Origin: Mesorhizobium sp. 113-3-3
GTDB taxonomy: Bacteria; Pseudomonadota; Alphaproteobacteria; Rhizobiales; Rhizobiaceae
NCBI RefSeq assembly: GCF_016756495.1
Contig: NZ_AP023243.1
Span: forward strand, 5,026,501 to 5,090,500
DNA: 64,000 bases
Direction of reading: 5' to 3'
Part shown: one piece after another, positions 25,382 through 33,548 of the stretch
Numbering within the stretch: the stretch's first letter is position 1
How the letters are laid out: each line of letters begins with the position of its first letter
Translations under genes and position numbers: made by a program
Notes under the pieces: generated by a model
Database searches by the model: none
Told to the model about the DNA's origin: nothing
Seen by the model: only the letters and a program-made list of their open reading frames with translations

Positions 25382-25723
25382 ATGTTTCGAAAAGTGAGCC
25401 TGGCTCTTGCAGCCACATTGATCATGGTGGGGACGGCATGGGCCGATCCGATCGAAGGCAGCTGGAAGACGCAATCCGGCGAGACCGCAAGCATCGCCGG
25501 CAGCGGCTCGTTTTCCATAACGCTCAAGACAGGCAAGCATGCCGGCAAGACGATCGGCTCGCTCAAGCCGGCCGGCGACAACAAATATGCCGGCAGCATC
25601 ACCGACCCGGCAAACGACAAGACCTATTCCGGCAAGGCGACGTTGTCGGGCACTTCGCTCAAGATGAGCGGCTGCGTGCTTGGCGGACTGATCTGCAAGA
25701 GCCAGACCTGGCATAGACTTTAA
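25382..25723 (+). CDS. DUF2147-type secreted protein
   Basis: A 113-residue exported protein with a signal peptide (MFRKVSLALAATLIMVGTAW, cut after ADP region). Family features are the IEGSWKT opening with Gly-Trp, the KAGDNKYAGSITDPANDKTY middle and the cysteine-containing KMSGCVLGGLICKSQTW end. DUF2147 proteins are small beta-barrel-like periplasmic proteins of unknown function. The start ATG at 25382 follows an AAAGGGAG-type site. The gene ends exactly where the island with the serine recombinase begins, so its last codons may derive from, or border, an attachment site. Confidence 0.85.
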   Translation: MFRKVSLALAATLIMVGTAWADPIEGSWKTQSGETASIAGSGSFSITLKTGKHAGKTIGSLKPAGDNKYAGSITDPANDKTYSGKATLSGTSLKMSGCVLGGLICKSQTWHRL

Positions 25724-25740
25724 TTCTGCAGAGTGCTATC

Positions 25741-25772
25741 GGGCGGTTTCCATACACGAACGGAGACCGCCC
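25741..25772. repeat. 32-bp imperfect palindrome between DUF2147 and the recombinase
   Basis: GGGCGGTTTCC and GGAGACCGCCC (10 of 11 paired) flank a 10-nt centre and end four bases before the recombinase start codon. It could be a terminator for DUF2147, an operator for the recombinase or part of attL; serine integrase sites are imperfect palindromes of this scale. Confidence 0.5.
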
Positions 25773-25776
25773 ACCC

Positions 25777-27300
25777 ATGCTACAGCCGCGAGACCTCAAG
25801 GGCCGCAACGCGATTTCCTATGCTCGCTGGTCATCCGGCAAGCAGGCCCAAGGCGACAGCCTTGCCCGACAGACCAAGAATGCCGAGACCTTCTGTTCTA
25901 CGTTCGGCCTAATCCTTGACAGGCAATTGGTCGATGACGGTGTATCTGCCTTCAAAGGTGGCAACCTGGACCTGGAGGCGAGCCTTGGGACGTTCATTGC
26001 AGATGTGAAGGCGGGGGTTATCCCTAGTGATACCGTTCTCCTACTAGAGAACCTCGACCGCTTCTCGCGCATTCATCCTATGGATGCCCAGCCCGTCCTG
26101 TCCGAACTCCTCAAGACCGGCCTCACCTTGGTGACACTGCAAGACCAGAGGGTCCACACCTATACCGACTACCGCGCCAACTTCGCCAGCCTCATGATGT
26201 CTCTCATGTCCATGCAGGCTGCGTACGAGTACAGCGCCAAGCTGTCCCATCGGGTGGGCGAAGCATGGAGCCGCAAGGCCGAGAAGGCGCGGGCAGCTGT
26301 CGCAAGTGGCGGGACAAGGATCAAGGTTGCAAAGGTCCCCTTCTGGATTGACCGCGAAACGAACGAGCTCAATGGGCGAGCCGATGACGCGCGGCTGATC
26401 TTCGAGCTTGCGAAGGAAGGGCACGGGCAGCAGACCATCACACAGATGCTCAACACGCGCGGCATCCCCTCTCCCTCAGGGAAGACATGGGCTCAAGCCG
26501 TTGTAGGTGAAGTCCTCCGCTCTCCAGCCGCCTATGGGTGCCTTGTCCTTAAGGGCGAAGAAGTCCCCGGCTATTTCCCGACGCTGATCAGTGAGACCGA
26601 ATGGCTGGCCACCCGGCAACGCACCAAGGCTCGGCGTCACAGTAGACAGGTGGGGCGCACGTCGAACCTGTTTTCCCGCATGGTCCACTGCGGACACTGC
26701 GGCTCTCCGATGGTCCTCACGTCTTCCAAGAAGGGCGGGATGTCGTGGGGCTATTTCACCTGCACGGGGAAGACGTTCAAGCGCACGGAATGCACCGCGC
26801 CTAACTGGCGCTATGACCAGTTCGAGCAAGAGATGATTGACCGCATTGGGTTCCTGGCAGTTCCTATACCGCAGGACCAGACAGGCCCCGATCTCTCAAG
26901 GGAACTTGAGGAAACCATAGGTGCCCTCGAGGCCAAGCGCGAGAACGCCCTTGCTGGTGCCCTCGACGCTGAAACCGCCGAAACTCGCAAGGCCTTCTCG
27001 GGGAAGGCCGATGAACTTACCCGCCAGATCGAGGCCAAGCGCCGGGAGATAGTAGTCATCCGTGAGAATGACGCGAGATACCGTGAGAGCGCGGCGGCTG
27101 TCGTGGACTTTGAAATGGATCAGGAGGAGATCAAGCGGCTGGCTGAGGAGGACCGGAAGGGAGCTCAAGGGCTCATCTCCAGCCTCGTACAGCGCATCGA
27201 TCTTGAGAGCGACAGCAAGACCCTCAGGCGGGCGGTTGTCACCATGCGAAGCGGCTACAGCCACTCCCTTGTTTTCGACAGCACCGGAGAACCGGGCTGA
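25777..27300 (+). CDS. Large serine recombinase (island integrase)
   Basis: A 507-residue serine recombinase that makes double-strand cuts with a 5-prime phosphoserine link, used by islands and phages to integrate and excise. The domain order is visible. The catalytic resolvase domain at 10-150 has Ser19 in ISYARWSSGKQ and LLLENLDRFSR. The Recombinase domain at about 165-290 includes GIPSPSGKTWAQAVVGEVLRSPAAYG in two parts. A zinc ribbon at about 300-350 has CGHCGSPM and the paired C..C of YFTCTG...ECTAPNW. A coiled-coil C-terminal region lies at 360-470. All catalytic features look intact. It lies at the left end of the 25.7-38.7 kb island. Base composition is lower in GC than the flanks. 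Confidence 0.92.
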   Translation: MLQPRDLKGRNAISYARWSSGKQAQGDSLARQTKNAETFCSTFGLILDRQLVDDGVSAFKGGNLDLEASLGTFIADVKAGVIPSDTVLLLENLDRFSRIHPMDAQPVLSELLKTGLTLVTLQDQRVHTYTDYRANFASLMMSLMSMQAAYEYSAKLSHRVGEAWSRKAEKARAAVASGGTRIKVAKVPFWIDRETNELNGRADDARLIFELAKEGHGQQTITQMLNTRGIPSPSGKTWAQAVVGEVLRSPAAYGCLVLKGEEVPGYFPTLISETEWLATRQRTKARRHSRQVGRTSNLFSRMVHCGHCGSPMVLTSSKKGGMSWGYFTCTGKTFKRTECTAPNWRYDQFEQEMIDRIGFLAVPIPQDQTGPDLSRELEETIGALEAKRENALAGALDAETAETRKAFSGKADELTRQIEAKRREIVVIRENDARYRESAAAVVDFEMDQEEIKRLAEEDRKGAQGLISSLVQRIDLESDSKTLRRAVVTMRSGYSHSLVFDSTGEPG

Positions 27301-27876
27301 TCACAGCCTCATATGGAGTATAGAGACGGCGCATTAGCGACATCTAATTTCCTGCCATAATGTACATAGAACGCGCGCTCCTATCGGGCAGCGGCTGATT
27401 AGCTACTCATACTGCACATAGAAGCGCCCCGCCCTTAAGGTCAGATAAGAAAATTATTGCTCAACCCCTCCCGCAAAGAGGGGGTGGTTAGAACAAAATA
27501 ATTACCCGCTCACATGGTACATAGAACGGGAAAATCTTCCTTTCCTTCTCTCCCGCAATATCCCTCCATACTGTACATAGAAACTCCTGCTATTGGGCGA
27601 CTGCTGCCTCGCTGCGGAAATCGCCACGAGGGCACCCAGCGCCCCAAGGACACCCAAGACCTCAGGTCGACTGGTTCACCCGCCGCCACTCGGTCGATGC
27701 ACTCAAGAACTTTGGGACGGCAAGGACGCATAGCGGCTCCTTGCGTCACCCGCGCCACCTGTAGCGCCGCCACGGCTTACCGCCCTCTGCTCCTCTCCTA
27801 TACCCGCCCAACGCCAGACCTTCCCCAGAGACCTCCCTGTGCCCCCTGCGGCCAGAAAGAAAGGCATTCCATCACC
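27301..27876. other. Non-coding region between recombinase and HTH gene
   Basis: About 575 bp, A/T-richer at 27340-27580. It contains the four direct repeats listed below and no supported gene. Long frames on either strand run through the repeats and lack start signals. Confidence 0.65.
27356..27583 (+). repeat. Four iteron-like direct repeats (CATActGTACATAGAA)
   Basis: Copies lie at 27356-27372, 27408-27424, 27511-27527 and 27567-27583, with shared core TGTACATAGAA (TGCACATAGAA and GGTACATAGAA in copies 2 and 3). Start-to-start distances are 52, 103 and 56 bp, close to one and two units of about 52 bp, so all lie on the same face of the helix. A degenerate copy may sit at 27310. They resemble binding sites for one protein; the HTH protein encoded next is the obvious candidate. 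Confidence 0.75.
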
Positions 27877-28533
27877 ATGACCATGCATAACAATCCCACG
27901 CCCGCCTTCGAGGGATGGATCAGGCAACAGATGTTGGCCGCTGTTGCCCGAGGCGGTCGGCCATTCACCGCCGCACAGGTGATAGCCGAGAGCCGCCGCT
28001 TCAAAGGCGGGTTCGATCGACCTCTCCTTGCTCGCGGAGAAATCCTCAACCCGGTCACTGGCGAGATCGTCACCGACTGCCTGTCACTCTCGAAGGCCCT
28101 TGATGTCCTTCGGGAGCGCCACGGGATCGATACCACCGTCCGAAAGCTGATTACCATGCTGGGACGCAAGAAACTCGTCGAGTTCCGCCTTGCCTGGCGC
28201 ATGGTGCCCATGGCGACCGACCCTACCGCAAGGAAACCGGAGTATCGGCACGAAGCAATAGCCACCAGAACAGCGATGGACGACGGCCTCCTTATATCCA
28301 TCGACTACGGACGGAACGGCGAGAAGTGGGTGCGGACCTTGGCGACCCCCGATGGACTTGCGTTTCTCGCCGGGCTCCTGAAGGCACCGGCGGGAGCCGT
28401 CAAGAAACCCAAGGCTCGGGATACTGTGCGGGCATTCCTGGCCGGAGGCAGAACGCAGGCCGAGATCGTTCAACTGAGTGGCATGTCCAAGCAGGTGGTC
28501 TCGTACCACGCAAAGTCCATTAGCAATCTCTAA
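27877..28533 (+). CDS. Putative DNA-binding protein with C-terminal HTH
   Basis: A 218-residue protein I cannot assign to a named family. The C-terminus (residues about 185-215) is a clear helix-turn-helix with spacing typical of sigma-like or LuxR-like HTHs: AFLAGGRTQAEIVQLSGMSK and then QVVSYHAKSI. Residues 10-110 (FEGWIRQQMLAAVARGG..., KALDVLRERHGIDTTVRKLI) look like a second winged-helix region. There is no signal peptide. The start ATG at 27877 is chosen at the first of two close Met codons; the upstream frame runs through repeats. Position, between four iteron-like repeats and a structured-RNA-like region, suggests it binds those repeats, as regulator, excision factor or replication-type initiator. 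Confidence 0.6.
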   Translation: MTMHNNPTPAFEGWIRQQMLAAVARGGRPFTAAQVIAESRRFKGGFDRPLLARGEILNPVTGEIVTDCLSLSKALDVLRERHGIDTTVRKLITMLGRKKLVEFRLAWRMVPMATDPTARKPEYRHEAIATRTAMDDGLLISIDYGRNGEKWVRTLATPDGLAFLAGLLKAPAGAVKKPKARDTVRAFLAGGRTQAEIVQLSGMSKQVVSYHAKSISNL

Positions 28534-28554
28534 GTCAAAAAAATCGGTCGTCGC

Positions 28555-28560
28555 TATACT
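28555..28560 (+). promoter_or_regulatory. Possible -10 box for the structured RNA
   Basis: TATACT, five of six matches to TATAAT, lies within a CTATACTATAG palindrome just after the HTH gene. The -35 region is weak. Initiation near 28567 would give a transcript through all three hairpins. Confidence 0.35.
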
Positions 28561-28566
28561 ATAGAC

Positions 28567-28890
28567 GAGAGGTAACTGGCGTCCCTGTCAGACCCCATAA
28601 AGGAGATCACTGGCGGTACCAGTCGGTAAGCCCATGGCTGGAGACGGCTTCGCCGTTCATTGGATAACCGACCGTGCTGCCAGCTTCGCTGCGGAGACAA
28701 GATTGATGGTCATCACTGATAATCATTTCTTTTGTCTCACCTGAGCAACAGCTTCAGGACCGTCAGGACGCTCTATCGGTACGGGCGAAGCCCGTCTCTG
28801 CGATAGCCTACCTGACGATAACCTGAAGCTCGTGTCTCTGACTGCTTGAACCCCCCTGCGTCCTTGCTCCCACCTTTTTTGCTGGGTGGA
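28567..28890 (+). ncRNA. Candidate structured RNA with three tandem hairpins
   Basis: Hairpin A (28610-28683) has nested stems 28610-14/28679-83, 28622-27/28667-72, 28631-36/28658-63 (one mismatch) and 28644-48/28652-56 with a TTC loop. Hairpin B (28694-28738) has GAGACAA/TTGTCTC and inner TGAT/ATCA. Hairpin C (28750-28830) has 28750-58/28822-30 (9 bp), 28761-67/28811-17 (7 bp), 28773-78/28801-06 and 28781-86/28790-95 with a GAA loop, 28 pairs in total without mismatch. Stems are separated by small internal loops as in real RNAs. A CCACC/GGTGG stem with T6 follows at 28870. No coding frame fits. No known RNA family is recognised; strand and ends are inferred. Confidence 0.5.
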
Positions 28891-28909
28891 GAGCGCCACG
28901 CTGGGCCAC

Positions 28910-29326
28910 TCAGTACGCTCTACAGTTCGTATAGATGCCCGTACTTATGCACCTCACCTGGTTACCGCCAGGACGCGCGATAGGCGTCACCTGCGGAATG
29001 CCCATCTGGGGATACCGCATAGCAGTCGCGGCAGCCATTGCCTGATTGTTCGCGGCTAAAGTCGCAGCTTGCTGTTGCGCGATCATCTGCTCCTGCATTC
29101 GCATCTGCTGGTACATCATAAGCTGCTGATCTGTCATCGCATCGCGATAACCTGTCTGCTGAGCTTTTGCGTTCAGGCACATGACTCTGGTTGGAGAAAT
29201 TGACTGCACACGGACACAGCTTTCGTCCCCGGCCATGTAGTAGGCGCCATTGTAAAAATTCGGAGCGGGGCTGGTCGCGCACCCCGTAAATAAAATCATG
29301 CTCAAAAGAGCCCAGCTGCGTCTCAA
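28910..29326 (-). CDS. Met/Gln-rich small lipoprotein
   Basis: A 138-residue exported lipoprotein. The N-terminus MRRSWALLSMILFTGC has a lipobox (LFTGC, Cys16). The mature part has NFYNGAYYMAGDESCVRV, a long Met/Gln/Ala-rich helical stretch (residues about 62-105, with QQLMMYQQMRMQEQM), then PQMGIPQV and a Cys-containing tail (VRCISTGIYTNCRAY). It starts with TTG at 29326, preceded by GGGGGA at good spacing; the ATG inside the signal would destroy it. It is oriented against the rest of the island, toward the structured-RNA locus. It may be a surface or periplasmic accessory protein of the element; function unknown. Confidence 0.7.
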   Translation of the reverse strand: MRRSWALLSMILFTGCATSPAPNFYNGAYYMAGDESCVRVQSISPTRVMCLNAKAQQTGYRDAMTDQQLMMYQQMRMQEQMIAQQQAATLAANNQAMAAATAMRYPQMGIPQVTPIARPGGNQVRCISTGIYTNCRAY

Positions 29327-29530
29327 GATTTCAGTCCCCCGTGTCTGTGTAGTCAGGGTAGTAGTGCAGCCCGGATAGACGTGTTCTTAAATTGCGTTGT
29401 GCCAGCGATTGACGCAGCGGCAGGTACCTCAAGTCAACCCTCTGGTCCCGTGGAAGACCTCTGCATTGCCGTTGCCATTTGTTGACCTCTCGGCTTTAGT
29501 CTCCACGAACTGATTTGGGGGGCTCAACAA

Positions 29531-31366
29531 TTGAACCAGCAGGCACTTTCGGCGTTCATCTGGTCCGTGGCTGATCTCCTCAGGGGCGACTACAAGCAGG
29601 CCGACTACGGCAAGGTCATTCTCCCCTTTACCGTGCTGCGGCGTCTGGACTGCGTGCTTGAGGCGACCAAGGAAGCCGTGCTGGCCGAACATGCCGCAAA
29701 GGTTGCCCAAGGCATGAACCCCGAGCCCTTCGTTCTGCGCAAGGCCGGGCAGACCTTCTACAACACCTCAAAGCTCGACATGCGCAAGCTGATGGGCGAT
29801 CAGGACAACATCGCCCAAAACCTCTTCGCCTACATCCAGGCCTTCTCGCCCGATGTGCGCGACGTCTTCGAGCGGTTCGAGTTCGCGGTACAGGTGGAGC
29901 GGCTGACCAAGGCCGGGCTGCTCTATCAGGTCACCGAGAAATTCGCCCGCATCGACCTGCATCCCGGCAAGGTCGACAACCACCAGATGGGGCTGATCTT
30001 CGAGGAACTGATCCGCAAGTTCTCGGAACTCTCCAACGAGACCGCCGGTGAGCATTTCACGCCGCGCGAGGTCATCAGGCTGATGGTGAACCTGCTGTTC
30101 GTCGAGGACGATGACATCCTGTCGAGGCCCGGCGTGGTGCGCACGATCTACGATCCGACCGCTGGCACCGGCGGGATGCTGTCGGTGGCCGGTGAACATC
30201 TGGTCGAACACAACGACAAGGCCTCACTGGTCATGTACGGGCAGGAACTGAACCCGGAGGCCTACGCCATCTGCAAGGCCGACATGCTGATCAAGGGGCA
30301 GGATGTCGCCAACATCGTTTTCGGCAACACGCTCTCCGACGATGGCCATCAGCAAGAGAAATTCGACTACATGCTGTCCAATCCGCCCTTCGGCGTGGAA
30401 TGGAAGAAGGTCGAGAAGGAAGTCCGCCGCGAGGCCGAGCAGCAGGGCTTCAATGGCCGTTTCGGTCCCGGCCTGCCGAGGGTCTCCGACGGGTCCCTGC
30501 TGTTCCTGCTGCATCTCCTTTCCAAGATGCGCCCTGCTGTCGACGGCGGCAGCCGCTTCGGCATCGTGCTGAACGGCTCGCCGTTGTTCACCGGCGGGGC
30601 TGGCAGCGGCGAGAGCGAGATCAGGCGCTACGTGCTGGAGAACGATCTGGTCGAGGCCATCGTGGCCCTTCCCACCGACATGTTCTACAACACCGGCATC
30701 TCCACCTATGTGTGGGTGCTGTCCAACCGCAAGCCAGCGCATCGCAAGGGCAAGGTGCAGCTCATCGACGCCTCCAGCTTCTGGCGCAAGATGCGCAAAA
30801 GCCTCGGCTCCAAGCGCAAGGAGATGGGCGACGACGACATCGCCACCGTCACGAAACTGTTCGGCGGCTTCCACGAGGCCCGTCTTGCAACTGTGCAGGA
30901 TGCCGACGGCAAGGAAGTGGCGCGAAAGGTGGTGCTTGAGGGCGAGCAGCCTCCTCAGGCTGCCGAGGGCGGCAAGGTCAAGCTCGCGCCGCTGTCGCTG
31001 GTCTTCCCCAACGAGGCGTTCGGTTACCGCACCATCACCGTCGAGCGCCCCTTGCGTGACGACAAGGGCCGGGTGGTTCTTGGCGAGCGCGGCAAAAACA
31101 AGGGCAAGCCGCAGGCCGACAGTGCCTTGAGGGACACCGAGAACGTGCCGCTGGCAGAGGACGTGGAGGCCTATTTCCGGCGCGAGGTTGTGCCCCATGC
31201 CGGGGATGCATGGATCGACCACGAGAAGACCAGGGTCGGCTACGAGATACCCTTCAACCGGCATTTCTACGTCTTCGAGCCGCCGCGCCCATTGGCCGAG
31301 ATCGACGCCGATCTGAAGCAGGTCACCGACCGCATCATGCGGATGATCGGGGAACTGTCGGCATGA
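29531..31366 (+). CDS. hsdM: Type I restriction-modification system, DNA methyltransferase subunit
   Basis: A 611-residue N6-adenine methyltransferase subunit. It has an N-terminal helical HsdM domain ([13 protein letters not shown]... [10 protein letters not shown]), then [17 protein letters not shown]. The SAM-binding motif I is [10 protein letters not shown] (208-216), the catalytic motif IV is NPPF (284-287), and a C-terminal region ([21 protein letters not shown]) is typical of the longer HsdM class. It starts with TTG at 29531 (family start [11 protein letters not shown]) with GGGGGG upstream. It is the first gene of an operon coupled by ATGA overlaps: hsdM-hsdS-GIY-YIG-hsdR. It modifies host DNA at the site chosen by HsdS. 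Confidence 0.95.
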   Translation: MNQQALSAFIWSVADLLRGDYKQADYGKVILPFTVLRRLDCVLEATKEAVLAEHAAKVAQGMNPEPFVLRKAGQTFYNTSKLDMRKLMGDQDNIAQNLFAYIQAFSPDVRDVFERFEFAVQVERLTKAGLLYQVTEKFARIDLHPGKVDNHQMGLIFEELIRKFSELSNETAGEHFTPREVIRLMVNLLFVEDDDILSRPGVVRTIYDPTAGTGGMLSVAGEHLVEHNDKASLVMYGQELNPEAYAICKADMLIKGQDVANIVFGNTLSDDGHQQEKFDYMLSNPPFGVEWKKVEKEVRREAEQQGFNGRFGPGLPRVSDGSLLFLLHLLSKMRPAVDGGSRFGIVLNGSPLFTGGAGSGESEIRRYVLENDLVEAIVALPTDMFYNTGISTYVWVLSNRKPAHRKGKVQLIDASSFWRKMRKSLGSKRKEMGDDDIATVTKLFGGFHEARLATVQDADGKEVARKVVLEGEQPPQAAEGGKVKLAPLSLVFPNEAFGYRTITVERPLRDDKGRVVLGERGKNKGKPQADSALRDTENVPLAEDVEAYFRREVVPHAGDAWIDHEKTRVGYEIPFNRHFYVFEPPRPLAEIDADLKQVTDRIMRMIGELSA

Positions 31367-32637
31367 CCGGCAATTGGACAGAGACCCGGCTACGCTTCGC
31401 GGTCCAACTCAATCCTTCCAAGTCCGAGTTACAAGGAGTTACGGAGGAAACCGAGGTCACGTTCCTCCCCATGGAAGCCATAAGTGAAGATGGCTCAATT
31501 CGTCTCGATGCTACTCGACCGCTGAGCGACGTCCAGTCGGGCTACAGCTATTTCCGTGATGGTGATGTGACCATAGCGAAGATCACGCCCTGCTTTGAGA
31601 ATGGCAAGGGAGCTCTCATGCATGGTCTTCTGGGCGGCGTCGGGTTCGGCACTACAGAGTTGATCGTGGCGCGGCCAAGAGCCAACGTCGCTGATGGCGC
31701 GTTCCTGTACTGGCTGTTCTCCTCACCGGACTTCCGCCGTTCCGGCGAAGGGTCGATGTACGGTGCCGGGGGCCAGAAGCGCGTACCGGATGACTTCGTA
31801 CGAGACTTCCGGGTCGCCCTTCCGTCCCTCCCCGAGCAAACCGCCATTGCCGCGTTCCTCGACCGCGAGACAGGCAAGATCGATGCGCTGGTGGAGGAGC
31901 AGAAACGGCTGATTGAGCTGCTCAAGGAGAAGCGTCAGGCCGTCATTTCCCACGCAGTCGCCAAGGGGCTGAACCCCAATGTCCAGATGAAGGCCTCTGG
32001 CGTCGAATGGCTGGGCGACGTGCCGGAGCATTGGGAGGTCGTGTCCTTAGGAGCCCTTTTCCGGTTTGTGAAGCGTCAGAACGGCGACGAATACGAGGTG
32101 TTGTCGGTCTATCGAGATCATGGGGTCATCCCAAAGGCGTCTCGAGACGACAACATCAACAAGACGCCCGAGGACCTCTCAAAGTATCAGACGGTACTAC
32201 CGGGTGACCTTGTAGTGAACAAAATGAAAGCCTGGCAGGGGTCGCTTGGCGTATCGAAACACACGGGCATCACCAGCCCCGACTACGCAGTGTTTGCTCC
32301 TCTCCACACTGCGGCGAGTGATTACCTGAACCTGATGCTTCGTTGCAGTCTGCTGCCCAGCATATATCGATCTATCTCGAACGGCATTCGACCTGATCAA
32401 TGGCGTGTCGAACCCGACAAGCTCAAGGAACTCAAGGTCCCTCTTCCGCCCCGAAGCGAGCAAGATGCTATAGCCCACCACTTAGTTGCCTCGGTCGGTA
32501 GGTGGCACGAACTGAGCGATAACGCGGAGAAAGGCATCCTCCTTCTACAGGAGCGTCGTTCCGCACTCATCTCTGCCGCCGTCACTGGCAAGATCGACAT
32601 TCAAGAAAAGGCTCAACCCGACGTGGAGGCGGCATGA
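31363..32637 (+). CDS. hsdS: Type I restriction-modification system, specificity subunit
   Basis: A 424-residue specificity subunit with two target-recognition domains and conserved helical spacers. TRD1 occupies about residues 1-150 and is followed by [20 protein letters not shown] and the long helix [23 protein letters not shown]2 begins at [14 protein letters not shown] and ends in [19 protein letters not shown] plus a second helix and TGKID. The recognition sequence is bipartite and cannot be derived by eye. The ATG overlaps the hsdM stop (ATGA), giving translational coupling. The TRD halves are less GC-rich than the spacers, as usual for exchangeable domains. Confidence 0.94.
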   Translation: MTGNWTETRLRFAVQLNPSKSELQGVTEETEVTFLPMEAISEDGSIRLDATRPLSDVQSGYSYFRDGDVTIAKITPCFENGKGALMHGLLGGVGFGTTELIVARPRANVADGAFLYWLFSSPDFRRSGEGSMYGAGGQKRVPDDFVRDFRVALPSLPEQTAIAAFLDRETGKIDALVEEQKRLIELLKEKRQAVISHAVAKGLNPNVQMKASGVEWLGDVPEHWEVVSLGALFRFVKRQNGDEYEVLSVYRDHGVIPKASRDDNINKTPEDLSKYQTVLPGDLVVNKMKAWQGSLGVSKHTGITSPDYAVFAPLHTAASDYLNLMLRCSLLPSIYRSISNGIRPDQWRVEPDKLKELKVPLPPRSEQDAIAHHLVASVGRWHELSDNAEKGILLLQERRSALISAAVTGKIDIQEKAQPDVEAA

Positions 32638-33548
32638 CCAGTCGTCCAGAAGGTCGCTCGCTCGAACTCTACTTCATCGACGGCAGGCCGGATGGCATGC
32701 TTACCGCCGAGGTCTTCAACTGGACCGGCCACATCCTTATGGCTCCCCGCACCCAGATCGGCACGGCGTTGGCACGGAGGGAAGCTCGACACGCGGGCGC
32801 TTACATTCTCTTGGGGGAACAGGGCGGCAAGCCGACGGCCTATATCGGTGAGGGTGACGACATTGGTCAGCGTATCAAGAACCATGACATCAATAAGGAT
32901 TGGTGGACCAGCGTCGTATTGATCACATCGGCAGCTAACAATCTTCACAAAGCCCACGCGCAATACCTCGAAGCCCGACTGGTTGAAGTTGCCCGCACCG
33001 TTGGACGAGTGTCGCTGGACAACGGCAATAACCCAGCCCGACCGACCCTTTCGGAGGCGGCCACGTCGAATATGGAGGGCTTCCTCGACTATCTGTTCAT
33101 GGTGCTACCCGCGCTACGCGTGGACATGTTCCTGGAGAATACGAGGCCACAGAGAAACGTCGGTGCGACAACCCCGACAGCTGCTACGCCCGTGTTTGAG
33201 CTGACAAGTCCCAAGCACGGCCTTCACGCAACGGCCCGCCTGGAAGGGGGCGAGTTCATCGTAGACGCGGGTTCACAGGCTCGCACGGACTGGGAGAGTG
33301 CCCGGGATGAACACACGTATGGACGACTACATGCTGAACTCGTCGACGCAGGTGTCCTAATCCTCGATGGATCACATCGAAGGTTCGCAGAAAGCTATGC
33401 CTTCAGGAGCCCGAGCGCCGCTGCTGCCGTAGTCTTTGGGCGGCCAGCCAATGGTCAAGTCGAATGGAAGATGAAGGGCACGTCCACGACGTACAAAGAT
33501 TGGGAAGCACGGCAGATCGGGAGTGCATCGCCCGGAGAACCCGGATGA
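32634..33548 (+). CDS. GIY-YIG nuclease-like protein with DUF4357 domain
   Basis: A 304-residue protein encoded between hsdS and hsdR with ATGA overlaps on both sides, so it is a stoichiometric part of the operon. The N-terminal half has a GIY-YIG-like core: GAYILLGEQGGKPTAYIGEGDDIGQRIKNH split across residues 52-82, with the paired Tyr-Ile and Tyr-Ile-Gly strands and Arg after the helix. The C-terminal half (FELTSPKHGLHATARLEGGE..., TYKDWEARQI) matches DUF4357. Such proteins occur inside many type I loci; the exact role (extra nuclease, regulator) is not established. The catalytic Glu of GIY-YIG enzymes may be the Glu in QYLEARLV, a tentative assignment. Confidence 0.82.
   Translation: MTSRPEGRSLELYFIDGRPDGMLTAEVFNWTGHILMAPRTQIGTALARREARHAGAYILLGEQGGKPTAYIGEGDDIGQRIKNHDINKDWWTSVVLITSAANNLHKAHAQYLEARLVEVARTVGRVSLDNGNNPARPTLSEAATSNMEGFLDYLFMVLPALRVDMFLENTRPQRNVGATTPTAATPVFELTSPKHGLHATARLEGGEFIVDAGSQARTDWESARDEHTYGRLHAELVDAGVLILDGSHRRFAESYAFRSPSAAAAVVFGRPANGQVEWKMKGTSTTYKDWEARQIGSASPGEPG

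Noticed and set aside
28567..28890. Retron or CRISPR-like origin for the hairpins
   Set aside because: No reverse transcriptase gene is present anywhere near, and there are no regularly spaced identical repeats with spacers.
29768..31264. Long frames opposite hsdM
   Set aside because: They mirror hsdM codons in a GC-rich gene, with no start signal and no domain; the plus-strand methyltransferase is unmistakable.
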